Shown piece after piece: positions 11,050-22,912 of a stretch of DNA of 64,000 nucleotides. Numbering within the stretch: the stretch's first letter is position 1; each line of letters starts with the position of its first letter. Under the pieces are notes generated by a model. That model worked only from the letters and a program-made list of their open reading frames with translations, was not told the DNA's origin and made no database searches. Position numbers and translations under genes: made by a program. The stretch lies in contig NC_080587.1 in the NCBI RefSeq assembly GCF_029962835.1, forward strand, positions 59,177,528 through 59,241,527, in the 5' to 3' direction. The stretch is from Magnolia sinica (Eukaryota; Streptophyta; Magnoliopsida; Magnoliales; Magnoliaceae).

Positions 11050-11590
11050 GGGCCCCCACCTTGATGTGATGTATGTTGAGCCCATTTGAGAGCCCCTTTA
11101 TGATATATTAGAGGCCCACATGATGCGCCCTAATTTGATGTATTTGAGGCCCACATGATGTGGCCTGATTTGAAGTATTTGAGGCCCACATGATGCACCC
11201 CGACTTGTTGTATATAAGGCCCATTGGTGCGGCCCATTGAGCGGCCCATTATGATATATTTTCGCCTCGTGTGAAGAGGCACATTATAATGTATTTTTGG
11301 CCCATTTGGTAAGGCCCATTAAGATGTATTTGGGGTCCATGGGTTGAGGCCCATTGTGATGTACTGAGGCCCATGGGTCGTGGCCCATTGAGATGTATTA
11401 ATGGCCTATGTGCAGGGCCCGCCTGTTATGTATTTAAAGCCTGTGGGAGTAGCCCAATGTGATGTATTTATGGCCCTTGTGCCAAGGCCCATGGTGATGT
11501 ATATGAGGCCCACAAGTGATGCCCGATGTGATGTAATTATGGCCCATGGTGATGTATATTAGGCCCTTGTGTGAGGCCTTGGGCCCACTG
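11050..11590 (+). repeat. Tandem array B (GGCCCA-rich) in Del-like LTR
   Basis: About fifteen units of 30-50 bp built from GGCCCAYNNG followed by TGATGTATTTGAG-like sequence. GGCCCA/TGGGCC is the site II word known to bind TCP transcription factors in plant promoters. Unit spacing is irregular and copies are diverged. Confidence 0.65.
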
Positions 11591-11699
11591 TATGTTTGGA
11601 TCTATGTGGGCCACTCTTTGGGAGCAATGTTAGTTAAATGTCCACATTGATGGGCAATGATGGTTAAATGTCCTCATTTTGACCTTCCCTTAGGCCCCT

Positions 11700-12345
11700 T
11701 TGTTAGGCCGATTGTCAAGGTCAATTGTCAAGGCCGATTCCGATTATCGAGGTCAATTCCGATTGATGAGGCCGATTTCGATTGTCAAGGCTAAGTCTAA
11801 TTGTAGAGGTCGATTCCGATTGTCGAGGCTGATTATCAAGGCCGATTCTGATTGTCGATTCTGATTATCTAGGTCAATTCCAATTGATGATGCCGATTTT
11901 GATTGTCGAGGCCAAGTCTGATTGTAGAGGCCGATTCTGATTGTCGAGGTAGATTGTCAAGGCCGATTCCAATTGTCGATTCCAATTGTCGAGGCCAATT
12001 CTGATTGTCAAGGCCGATTTCAATTGTCGAGGCCAATTCTGATTGATGAGGCCGATTCTGATTAACGATGCCGATTCTAATTGTCGAGGCTGATTTCGAT
12101 TGATGAGGCCGATTCCGATTGTCGAGGCCGAGTTCGATTATCGAGGATGACTTCGATTGTCGAGGATAATTCCGATTGTCGAGTTTGATTCCGATTGTCG
12201 AGGCTGATTGTCGAGGCCGATTTTGATTGTCGAGTCTGATTCCGATTGTCGAGGCCGATTCTAATTGTCGAGGTTGATTCCGATTGTCGAAGTCAATTCC
12301 GATTGTTGAGCCGATTCCGATTGTCTAGGTCAATTATCGATGCTA
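11700..12345 (+). repeat. Tandem array C, about 20-bp unit, in Del-like LTR
   Basis: About thirty head-to-tail units with consensus near GAGGCCGATTCCGATTGTC. Many differ by a few bases, and some alternate with a shorter GATGAGGCCGATT form. Units are directly adjacent with no unique spacers. Confidence 0.8.
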
Positions 12346-14114
12346 GTTACCGAAACTGATTATAAGTTTATGATATCAAGATCGATTATCGATGCTAATT
12401 ATGAATATGTGACAGCATAGCATCTTGTTACATGCCCATATGCATCATCTGTATGTTTGTTAATCATTGCATATGTCATTGGGTAAGTTGTTATGAGACT
12501 CCCTAATAGGCGAAGGTTATCTCACATGAGCACACGATATACGCAGGATCGATGCATGACTGTATTGTATGACTCATGCATCTTACACTGTGTGTTATGA
12601 TTACTATATGCCCTAGCGACATTAGGGTCATAGCCTCCACAGGCATATTATGGATAGCTAGATGGGACACCGAAAATGTTTGGTTCGAGCATCTGGGCAC
12701 TTTGGATGTCCGTGGGTGAAAGTTCCTAAACCTCCGTGGCCATAAGACGCCCTAACATTGAGACCGAGTAAATACATGAGCACTCGAGTGTCGAATACCA
12801 GTAGGCCACGTCTCCCAATGTATCATGGTCAGTTGGGAGGGGGTGTGGCCTTACCCACCTGAGGGTAGTGAGCATAGCTAGGCTGAGTTTGACTAGCTCA
12901 TGATTGGGTCCGCCATCGACATGTCGGGTAGATATTGGCTAACTACTGGCCAGGCGGATGGTGAGGTCTCTTCCACTTGCATGGTCGCGCATCAGTGGGC
13001 GGCGATTGTATGTAAAGTGTACTAGACCCCGGTAATGATCCCATAGATGTACAGTACTGATTTGTGGACTGATTGAGCAAGAGTTGTATACTCAGCATTA
13101 TATATACTCATTCATTCATTCACTATCCACTCAGGCAGGTGGTGCGAAACTAATTGTTATGTGTACTTTCACAATGGTCAGGATTTCGGTTGGGGCGCGA
13201 GATTAACTTAAGATCAGGAGCTTACCACATTGAGTCTATCTATCCAAATTTAAGTATGAGAGTCGTTTGGATAGAAGTCCTTTTTAAAAGGCCCCATAGC
13301 CTGCGATATCACGTACCATCATCCCGACTTCACACTGCAGCTTGGCCATTTTATTCGCACCACATATTGCATATTGCATTACATCCTCGGCATATGGTAT
13401 TTTGGATTGCTATGTTTCTGCATTCATATGACTTAGATGAGGCTGATGGTATTCGTAGCTCTTCAGAATTGCATATGGTATTGTATCATCAATATCTGAT
13501 ATTTGACTCATTATGTCTCCGCATTGCATAACTGACCTACATTACTTTTCAGTATATGACATTGGTTTGTTATGTCTTTTCATTGCATATCATGGATTAA
13601 GTTGATGATATTTTTATGGACTTGTCAGTACTTTTGCTTACTCTGATATTGTATGGTTCGTGGACTTATCAGTATTTTCGTTTACTCTGATATTACATTC
13701 TGAGCATGCATATACTGCTTACACACTTACACCACCCTCTAAGCTTTCTATATGCCTGTGCACGATAGATGCGTGCAGGTGACACTAGGACATAGTCGTA
13801 GCTGAGCAGGAGTAGGAGCGTACAGCCAAGCCTTGTAAAGATTTTATTATATGCATGTATTTTCCCTTTCACCATTGTACTCAAATGATTATATTAGTAG
13901 ATATGTGGTGATGATGTTGTTCTTGTGATTTGGGTATACTTGTGGTTATGCTTCTTATGAGACAAATTCATATTGAAAATCCTCCTTGTATGATCCTAGG
14001 ATCGGAAACTGGCGTATAAGCGCTGAGAGTCGAGAATGAGGTGCTACGGAGGCTGTCGGCACCAGATTCGGCAATCGGAAATTTGTGAGCCCGATTTTCA
14101 AGTTTGGGGCATGA

Positions 14115-14649
14115 GCTCAATCCCATCGACATTTTCTGGATTTTCTTCAGCTGGTAGCTGAACTAACCGGGCAGCTTTTTGATGCCATCATTGGGTGTTC
14201 GATGCCATCAAGAATTTCTTAAAAATCATGTTTTGTCTTTAAATAGTTGAGGTGTTAGTTTGATGCCATTGAAGGATGAGTTTGTATTCCTTCGATGAAT
14301 GTTCGATGCCATTGGTTAATTCTACGCCGAATACGTAGAGTTGTGATTTTGTGGGATTTGTTTCCGATTTCATTTCAGATTCTGTCTTGGCTTATAAATA
14401 TGGATGTAAACAGGATTGGGAGAATACTTTAAGGGTTTCTAAATTGTCCATGGGTTTCAAATGGTGCAGCAAGGGTGAGATTCGAGGTTATTCGAATTGC
14501 TTTCATAGTGATATATGTCGCTTTGTACCATGGTTTTCTTCACGCAAGGGTTTTTCCATGTTAAAATCTTTGTGTTCTTTTCATGTTTGCTTGGTGCAAT
14601 TGGATGTTATCCTTGATCCATCTTTGTGTGCTTCCACGGTCCCCCAACA
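14115..14649 (+). repeat. Copia-1 5' LTR fragment
   Basis: This aligns with the 3' LTR at 32250-32790: GGATTTTCTTCAG, repeated TCGATGCCATC words, TATA box (TATAAATA, 14393-14400) and a CCCCCAACA end. The two LTRs differ at roughly a fifth of sites by eye, suggesting the oldest insertion in the left stack. Confidence 0.78.
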
Positions 14650-14651
14650 AG

Positions 14652-14662
14652 TGGTATCTGAG
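14652..14662 (+). other. Copia-1 primer binding site
   Basis: TGGTATCTGAG follows the 5' LTR end by two bases and resembles the initiator Met tRNA complement used by Copia elements. Confidence 0.7.
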
Positions 14663-14699
14663 ATAACGTTAGGGCGCAGACTTTTTTTTTTAAAGGATT

Positions 14700-15783
14700 A
14701 GTATCAATGGGAAGCCCTAAGTATGATATTGGGAAGTACTCAAGTAAAAATAATTTTGTGTTATGGAAGGTAAAGATGATTAGCTTATTAGCTAAGAAAG
14801 GCGAAGATGGGACTCTTTTGGAGTGTTAACCGTCTATGAGTGATGATGATTGGAATTAATACTCTTGATAAGAAGGTTAAACCCTCTTCTGATTGTGTTC
14901 ATGGATAGGTTTTCTACAATGTTTTGAGGGAGAAAACAACAGTGAGTTTATGGAAGAAGTTAGTGGACATTTATGCGAAAAATTCCCTTGAGAATCACCT
15001 ACACTTGAAGTTGTGGTTGTTCAACTTCGGGATAGCAGAGGGTGGAGATGTGAAAGCCCACATCAGTAATTTTAATAAGTTGATTTACAAGTTACTTGAC
15101 ATGGAGGAAGTGGTCAAAGATGATGAGCAGGCATGTATTTTGTTGAATTCTCTTCCATTGTCATATGAGTCATTCAAGGACTCATTGTGCATCGGTAAAT
15201 CATCCATGAGTATGGACACTGTTATCTCATCCCTTCGGGGGAAACCTATAAGAAAGATAAACAGTAGCATAGGGACCTCTTCTGATGCACTACTTACGAG
15301 AGGCAAAAATACCAAGCTAGATCTAAATCCAAGGGCAAGGGCAAAGACAAGTTAAAGTACTGAAATTGTGTGATAACAGAACACATGAAGAAGAATTGTA
15401 CAAATCTTAAGTCAAAAAAAGAAAACTCAGATGCTTCTTCTAGAGAGGCCAATATTATCACATCTGATGAAGAGACAAGTGAAGGTGATGTGTTGTCAGT
15501 GTACATAATTGGACACTTGTACGATAATCGTAAGGATGAGTGGATCCTTGACACAAGAGCATCATATCATATGACTCCTCATCGAACTTGGTTCACCAGT
15601 TACAGAGAGTGCGATGGTGGACAGGTCTTTATGGGTAACGACAATGCTTGTAATGTTGTAGCACTTGGTACGATGCACATTAAGATGTTTAATAAGATGG
15701 AGCATATCTTGAGTGATGTCAGGAACGTTCTTGATATGAAGAAGAGTTTGATTTCTCTCGGTGCACTCGAATCGATAGGGTGT
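14700..15783 (+). mobile_element. Copia-1 gag and protease region
   Basis: Gag_pre/UBN2-type gag sequence is visible: KTTVSLWKKLVDIYAK, HISNFNKLIYKLLDMEE and QACILLNSLPLSYE at about 14925-15170. A protease-type segment follows (EWILDTRASYHMTPHRTWF, about 15538-15595), then VLDMKKSLISLGALESIG at the point where Athila-2 is inserted. Closely similar to Copia-2 at 52638-53756. Fossil with some breaks. Confidence 0.8.
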
Positions 15784-17910
15784 TGTTCACTCCCCAAGTA
15801 TAGGGTTGTGATGTAGTAATAAACTCGGTAAGACCGAGGTCGAATCCCAAGGGACTGATACCTGTACGTTATCTGAAACCAAGTAGAACTAGAACTAGAC
15901 TAAGATGTGATCTAAACCAAATAGAATTTAAGGAATAATTGTGGAATAATTATCTAAAACTTAAGGAATTCAGAGGAAGAAAACTAGGGATTCAGAGGAT
16001 TCACTTATAAAGATCAGGGAGATCTTATGCCTGTTCCAAAAATCATGGAAATTAAACTGAACTTCTTCTGTTATAATTTTAAAGAGATGAAAGGTATATG
16101 AATTAGAATGGATTCCATCATCAAACCATGCCCAGGAAATAGAGCAAACAATAGAATTAAACTAATTACCAACCAATCAACAATACATGAAAGTTAGGAA
16201 GGATTCCGCCATCCGACCATGCCTAGGAGACTATGGTAAACAACAGGGCTTCCTGACGTCATAAACATCAAAAGGAGAAAGAAATACTCAAAACCATCGT
16301 AGATCTATTGTAATTTTAGTCACAACAAACCATTAAAAATAACTGAAAGTATTCCTTTTAATTTGAACAAAAATCAACATCAGTCCGTCTAAACAATAGG
16401 CACAAGCAAAGTTTCTCCCATCAGACTACAAGCTTCACCTCTTAGCCCTAGCTAAGAGGTTTAGCCCAACTTGATTAGGCTAATAACCTTAGGCGTCATA
16501 AGAGAAAGAAAAAAAAGAAAAACAACAGCCAACAAAAATAAGAAAAAGTAAATAAGAACAAAAACATTCCTTTTTTTTTCTTCTCCCTGTCTTCACGTTC
16601 CAGCCCAAACTCAAGCCAGCCCTACGTCCCCCCAAAGAACCATACCCTTTCTCTCTCTGCCTCTCTCCTCTTATAAGCAACCGAAGACGGTGGCTGACTG
16701 ATCTACGCAAAGAAAATTCGAGCTTTTTTTTTCCGCAGCTACTTTCACAGCCGTGCCAAAAACAAGAACCGACACTTCTTGGCGCGATTATATCTCAGCA
16801 AAACGAAGCCTGCTGCCTGATCTGATCTGTTCAGTCAGCTTGGCATCGATCGGTTGTACCTTGAGAGGTGTTTGGACCGTCCAGGTGAAGGGACCGATCA
16901 TGCCCATGATCACTGAACGGCCACAAAGCACGTGCGTGCGTAAACAGGGCCTGCGGACTGAGCTGCGATGTTGGTGGGGCCCACTTCTTGGTGTTTCCTG
17001 TAAAATCCAGTCCGTTCATTGGATTCTTCATGGAAAACCAGTCGGACATGACTGTTTTTACTCTGTTTTGGTGTGGTCCATCAGATTTCTCCTTACACCG
17101 TCTATCCTCCGTTTGAACGGCTGGATTTCTCTCCTCGCGATCTTTTACAATTCCGCTACCTAGGTAGTGATAAGGAGCGTCATGAGGATCTAATGGATAG
17201 TCCGGATTGGATCGTTGAAACACGGTGGTGGCCCACAAAACCCAACCGTAGCCCTCTGTTCTTTGTTTCTGCAGACGGAAATAAGGATTTCCATTTTGAG
17301 ATGGTCAACAGTCGGTTTAACTGACTCTTTGCTGCCATGCATGGCTAGTGCACTTGTGCACTATGTATACTCATGCTTAAGTGGGGTCCACTGTGATAAG
17401 TATAAGAAATCCGTTCCGTCCATCTATTTTCTCTTATCTTTTTAACAGTTGGGCCCAAAATTGAGGTACATCCAGATTGCAGTTGGACCCAGAATCTAGA
17501 TTTTAGGGGTTGATCTATCCGTTGGGCTACTTCCACAGGGATCCAACGGTTGAATTTCGATGTGTACGGTTAATTTATGGTCCTCAGTCCATGTATGATT
17601 TTTCGAGCCGAACGGATAGTGGAAACCTTGTGATCTTGCATTCTGGCTGACTTTCAGGCCACTTGAGCTTCAGTTTCTCGATTTTCGCGGATCTCTGGCG
17701 TGTAATTCTGTTGATCTTGGTCCCCTGGAGTCTGTCCCTTGCCTTTAGTGCCATCAGAGAGTTAAATTCATGCTTTAAGCTTCCTTTTCAGTCCATGCTC
17801 ATAAATACACTCTGCATCACAAACATGATTAAAGCGGGCCATTAAACGGTATCATGTTCGTAAATCTAAGCAATAACTGGGGTGTAATATGCAATATTTG
17901 ACCCTCAACA
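15784..17910 (-). repeat. Athila-2 3' LTR
   Basis: Runs from TGTTCACTCC to ACCCTCAACA as written on the + strand. It contains the conserved hairpin (16438-16459), the duplicated CCATGCCCAGG block (about 16110-16230), a CT-rich stretch near 16650, and a U3 with the GTGGGGTCCAC...GTCCATC module near 17380. Confidence 0.92.
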
Positions 17911-19222
17911 CAACCCCCAACCAGCATTTTGCTAGTCCCGAGCAAAATATTTGAAAAGTAAGTTGAGAATTACAGAACAATTTCTATAAACTCGAGAGAT
18001 TTATGAAAAACAATTCAGATACTAGAATTCTAAGATTAATGAATGTTGGCATTACTTTCTCCTGAAATCAAGCTCACGGTAAACTTCATAATCAAGCTCA
18101 AATATTAATCCATTAATTAGACAATTCTAAACATTGAGTTCCATGAGTGTATAGTGTAATCTCGGCTTAACACTATTAAAATTCACTTTTCTATTTCAGG
18201 ATATCATTGGTAACCACAAAAGAATTCATGATAACCAACACCTAAACCGAAACTTGATTCATTCTTCCAGCTTTTGATGATTTTCACACTATGTCAACTT
18301 TTTTTTAAAAGTAGAGCCAAGGAGGGAAAACGAATCCTCACCTATAGGGAGCAGACCCATAGTGAAGACTAGTCGCCCAACTTTTCCCAAATGTTAACCA
18401 TGGAGAATCGAATCTACACCTATAGGGAGCAAACCTATGGTAAAGACCAGTCGCCCAATTATTTCAATTTCTCAGGTTGGTTCCTTTCAATGTCGAACTG
18501 AAATTTTAATGTGTAAGCGAGATGCGTTTTGTGAAATCATGACTCAATCAAGGTTTACAACTTTTAATTCTGGATTAATGATTCAAACTTAATTGTGAAA
18601 TCTAAAAGATACTGAATCCAAGAGTCATAAATTATCAACATCACTTATCTTGAAATTCACAAGGAATTCACAAAAAAAATTAAAAATTTTCACAATTTTT
18701 GCTCAAGACCAAGGAAACACTAATTAGTAAACCTAATCTCCCACCCCCAACCTAAGATCTACATTGTCCTCAATGTAAAAGAAATAGGCATGCAATGCAC
18801 ATGGGATAACGAAAATATAAGAGGAGTGATGGAAAGATAGTACCTGGATGAAAGAATCAAGAGGCTTTCCAAAGATATTTACGTAAGAGCGGGTCAGCAC
18901 AAGAGAGAAACCAACAGAAGTAAAATAACAAAAAAAAAATCCTACCTACATCACTTTCGTAGGTGCTCTCGATTGCATTTAGCGTATGCAACAAGCCTTT
19001 AAACCCCTAGGTTGCCCCTAGTGGACGAGTTGTAGTCTCGTGAGGGTTTGCACTAATGTTACCCACAAACATTGAACTAACTAATGATAAAATGAAATGA
19101 AATGAAGAGCTGGGTTGCCTCCCAGGAGCGCGAAGTTTACCGTCTTCAGCCAGACAAATAAAGCAACTACCCTAGTCCTATGAAAGCGATAAACCTACCT
19201 ATACCTCTATCAGACTAGGAGA
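17911..19222 (-). other. Athila-2 3' untranslated region and polypurine tract
   Basis: On the - strand this follows the end of integrase. It contains the GGGTTGCCTCCCAGGAGCGC block (about 19107-19127), two paired hairpins (18336-18367 and about 18414-18445), and ends in the G-rich tract GGTTGGGGGTTG next to the LTR. No coding feature is recognised. Confidence 0.7.
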
Positions 19223-20655
19223 TCAATCCTGGTAAACAGGAGCAGTCAGGGGCATGGACATGTCCTCTAAATCAAATTTCTCGACAAATGGTTTCAATCG
19301 ATGTCCATTGACTTTAAACTCCTTGCCATTGTCGGGATCTCTTATCTTAACAGCCCAATGAGGAAAAATATTAACAACAATGTAAGGGCCGGTCCAACGA
19401 GATCGAAGCTTACCCGGAAAGAGATGTAATCGAGAATTGTACAAAAGGACCTTCTGATCAGGCGTGAATGATTTTCACAAAATGTGTTGGTCATGAAATG
19501 CTTTCATCTTGTCCTTGTAAATTCTTGAATTATCGTACGCATCATTCCGGATTTCCTCAAGTTCATTCAATTGAAGTTTGCGTAGCGAGCCAGCGTTGTC
19601 CAGATTGAAATTAAGATTTTTGATCACCCATTACGTTTTATGTTCCAGTTCCACAGGCAAGTGACAAGCTTTCCTATAGACAAGTCTAAAGGGAGACATT
19701 CCAATAGGGGTTTTAAAGGCAGTACGGTATGCCCATAAGGCATCGGTCAATCGGATTGACCAATCCTTACGATCAGGGTTAACCGTTTTCTCCAAAATGT
19801 GTTTAATTTTCCTATTAGAAATCTCAGCTTACCCACTTGTCTGTGGGTGGTACGGGGTGCTCACCTTATGAGAGATACCGTATTTCTTCATTAAGCTCTC
19901 AAATGGTTTATTATAAAAGTGTGAGCCCCCATCACTAATGATGGCTCGAGACGTTCTGAATCGAGAAAGGATGTTTTCTTTTAGGAATTTAATGACCGTG
20001 CAATGGTCATTAGTTCGACACAAAATCGCTTCGACCCATTTAGTGACATAATCCACGGCGAGCAAAATATACAGATTTCCAAACGATTGGGGGAATGGTC
20101 CCATGAAATCGATGCCCCGGCAATCAAATGCTTCAATAATAAGGATGGGATTCAAAGGAATCATATTTCAACGGGACAATGCTCCCAATTTCTGACAACG
20201 CTCACAAGCTTTGCAAAACTTATGAGTGTCCCTAAACATAGTGGGCCAGTAAAAGCCACACTGCAGGATCTTGGCCGTGGTCTTTTTAGCAGAAAAGTGA
20301 CCACCACAGGCCTGTGAGTGACAGAAGGAGATGACGCTCTGATGCTCATCGTCTGGGACACATCTCCTTAGGATTTGATCTGGCAATATTTAAATAAGTA
20401 AGGATCATCCCAGAAAAAGTTGTGCACCTCGGTGAAGAATTTCTTCTTATCTTGTACAGTCCATTGTGTCGGTATGGCACATGTAGCAAGATAATTAGCA
20501 ATATCAGCGAACCAAGGTGAATGGGAGATTCTGAACAGTTTTTCATCAGGGAACATGTCGTTGATATGGGTCGTCTCAAGGGAATCAGAGGTATTAAGGC
20601 GAGACAGATGATCGGCCACTACGTTCTCTACTCCCTTTTTATCTTTAATTTTCAA
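19223..20655 (-). mobile_element. Athila-2 integrase region
   Basis: Read on the - strand, the first part (about 20655-20200) is a zinc-binding N-terminal region including HSQACGGHFSAKKT and FCKACERCQK. The catalytic core follows ([45 protein letters not shown], about 20120-19830). The C-terminal part ends [20 protein letters not shown] and VNGHRLKPF (about 19440-19300). Integrase would join element cDNA to host DNA. Fossil copy. Confidence 0.88.
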
Positions 20656-20664
20656 ATCAAATTC

Positions 20665-21864
20665 TTAGAGTAGAAGGATCCATCGTATCAAGCGGGGCTT
20701 AGAATCATTCTTAGAAAGAAGATACTTAAGTGCCGCATGATCTGTGTAGATAATGATCTTGGATCCGATCAAGTAAGACCTAAATTTATCCAAAGCGAAC
20801 ACTACAGCTAAGAGTTCCTTTTCCGTAGTCAAGTAGTTCACTTGGGCAGAATTTAAAGTTCTACTTGCATAATGAATGACGTAGGGCCTCTTATCTTTTC
20901 TCTGGCCTAGAACCGCTCCAAGAGCATAATCAGAAGCGTCGCACATAAGCTCAAAAGGAAGGCTCCAATCGGGTGGTTGCATGATAGGTGCAGTGGTTAA
21001 CATGCCCTTAAGCTTGGTGAAAGCTTCCTGGCATTGCTCAGTCCACTCGTATGGTGCATCCTTTTGCAGAAGATTACATAAGGGACGAGAGAGGAGACTA
21101 AAGTCCTTTATGAATCGTCTATAAAACCCTGCGTGTCCTAAGAAGGATCGCACATCTCTGATGTTCTTGGGTAGAGGTAGGTTAGAGATAAGATCGATTT
21201 TTGCCTTATCTACCTCGATTCCCTTGGACGAGATGATATGCCCAAGGACAATTCCCTTCTGAACCATGAAATGACACTTCTCCCAATTAAGTACCAAGTT
21301 CTTTTCTTCACATCTTTTCAGCACACATTTAAGACTTTCTAAGCACTTGCTAAAAGATGGACTGTAAACAGAGAAATCATCCATGAAGACCTCTAGATAT
21401 TGTCCCACCATATCAGAAAAGATACTAAGCATACATCTCTGAAAGGTAGCAGGGGCATTACATAATCCGAATGGCATCCTTCTGTATGCAAAGGTGCCAT
21501 ATGGACATGTAAATGTAGTCTTTTCCTGGTCCTCAGGGGCGATTTCAATCTGATTGTAGCCCGAATACCCGTCAAGGAAACAGTAATAGGAATGACCAGC
21601 TAGCCTTTCCAAGATTTGATCAATGAATGGCAAAGGAAAGTGGTCCTTCCTCGTGACGGTATTCAGCTTCCTGTAGTCAATGCACATTCTCCAACCAGCA
21701 GTAACTCTAGTTAGCATGAGTTCATTTTTAGCATTGGCTACGATGGTGATCCCGAACTTCTTAGGAACCACCTGAGTTGGACTCACCCATTGACTATCGG
21801 ATATGGGGTATATGATACCCACGTCCAATAGTTTAAGAACCTCGGCCTTAACCACTTCCTTCAT
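20665..21864 (-). mobile_element. Athila-2 reverse transcriptase and RNase H
   Basis: This is a 399-residue open stretch. RT motifs in order: [75 protein letters not shown], the active-site block [10 protein letters not shown], and VLGHIIS. The connection domain has [16 protein letters not shown]. RNase H follows with [44 protein letters not shown] and [12 protein letters not shown]. Order and sequence match the Athila clade of plant Gypsy elements. Confidence 0.93.
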
Positions 21865-21984
21865 GTTTGGATTTAGTCTACGTTGTGGTTGCCGAGCGGT
21901 TTTTGCATTATCCTCAAGATATATGCGGCGAGTACAAATTGAGGGATCGATTCCCTTGAGGTCCGCTATCGTCCATCCCAGGGT

Positions 21985-22912
21985 TCATTTATGCTCAATG
22001 AGAGTAGATATGAGCATACTCTCCTGTTCTTTCTCCAGGTGGGCAGAGATCACCACCGGGTATGTCTCATCTTGACCTAAATAGGCATATTTCAAATCAG
22101 AGGATAAAGGTTTTAGGTCAAGCTTCGGCATCTTGAGATTAGACGGTAGAGGCACTACATCGGTTTGTGGCAATTCTTCAAATTGTGGCCTCCACCGGTT
22201 AACTTCAAGTATCGGTGCAGTATCAAGCAAGGCGCACGTCTCCTAATCATGTCATCATCAAAATCATGGAGTGGGCCAGGCATGTCTCTAGATGGTTGGA
22301 GGATAAGGTCAGAGGTGTCGTATCTTCCACGAAAGAGTCAATCATGTTGATGTCGTGAAAATCGTCATCATCCTCTGAGTTGCTGCCGTTATTGAAAAAG
22401 ATGTTTGATTCTAATGTCAAATTTTCAAAAGATATAGTCATGACACCATTCCTGCAATTGATAATTGCATTTGACATGGCAAGGAATGGACGACCAAGAA
22501 TGAAAGGAATCTGAGTGCTCATGTTATTGATGGGTTCGGTGTCCAGGACGATAAAATCTACAGGGTAGTAAAATCTATCGACCTAGACTAACACATCCTC
22601 AATTATCCCTCTTGGTACACGAACAGAGCGATCAGCAAGTTGTAGTGTGGTCAGGGTGGGTTTTATCTCACCCAAATCTAACTTTTTGTATACCGAGTAG
22701 GGAATCAGATTTACGCTCGCTCCTAAGTCAAGAAGTGCATGATCAATTCGATGGTTCCTGATTACACATGATATGGTTGTGCTACCGGGATCCTTGAATT
22801 TCTGCAGCACGTCTTGCTTCAGGATAGCACTCACTTTCTCAGTCAAGAAGATTTTCTTTTGAATAATTTGCCGTCTTTTGGTCGTGCATAAGTCTTTCAG
22901 AAATTTTGGCAT
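21985..22912 (-). mobile_element. Athila-2 protease and linker region
   Basis: On the - strand a retropepsin-like stretch reads IDHALLDLGASVNLIPYSVYKKLDLGE, then LADRSVRVPRGIIEDVLV and ILGRPFLAMSNAIINC. An acidic linker (SNIFFNNGSNSEDDDDFHDINMIDSFVED) leads to MPKLDLKPL and EQESMLISTL before RT begins. This linker is the last part shared with Athila-1 and, more distantly, Athila-3. Confidence 0.85.

Larger units (their letters stand above)
6741..14114 (+). mobile_element. Del/Tekay-like Gypsy element, pol-deleted
   Basis: This element has part of a 5' LTR (6741-7572), a TGGTATCAGAGC primer site (7578-7589), a gag remnant with a zinc knuckle, a sequence resembling the end of a chromodomain-type polyprotein, a polypurine tract (9107-9119) and a very long 3' LTR (9120 to about 14114). 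The 5' LTR fragment 6741-7572 matches 13290-14114. The block before the 3' LTR (TTCGAGGATGAAATTTTTAT, then the purine tract) is typical of the Del/Tekay chromovirus lineage. Most of pol is absent, so it is a non-autonomous fossil with several breaks. Athila-1 sits in its 5' LTR. Confidence 0.8.
9120..14114 (+). repeat. Del-like 3' LTR, about 5 kb, with three tandem arrays
   Basis: The LTR runs from the base after the polypurine tract to about 14114, where Copia-1 LTR homology starts. Only its last 0.83 kb can be aligned to the 5' LTR, because the rest of the 5' LTR is outside the window. Inside are a CT-rich tract (9826-9856) and three arrays: diverged 60-75-bp units at 9900-10740, units rich in GGCCCA at 11050-11590, and a roughly 20-bp unit at 11700-12345. 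The length is long for the lineage; an unrecognised nested insertion is possible. Confidence 0.68.

Noticed and set aside
11700-12345. CRISPR-like regular repeats
   Set aside because: Units are directly adjacent without unique spacers, diverged, and inside a plant LTR.
13154-13531. 125-residue open frame
   Set aside because: The matching sequence in the other LTR (6741-7100) does not keep it open, and it lies within the LTR.
14115-14649. Copia-1 5' LTR as a simple truncation
   Set aside because: The missing piece coincides exactly with the end of the Del-like LTR, so nesting is the simpler reading. It stays unproven because the other side is outside the window.
16753-17536. Several open frames on both strands (also at 26355-27060, 41427-42200 and 47789-48146)
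   Set aside because: They recur at the same places in LTR copies, differ in frame and length, and lie in U3. They are chance frames.
17911-19223. env-like gene downstream of Athila-2 integrase
   Set aside because: The 1.3 kb between integrase and LTR has no open frame with a signal peptide or membrane segments.
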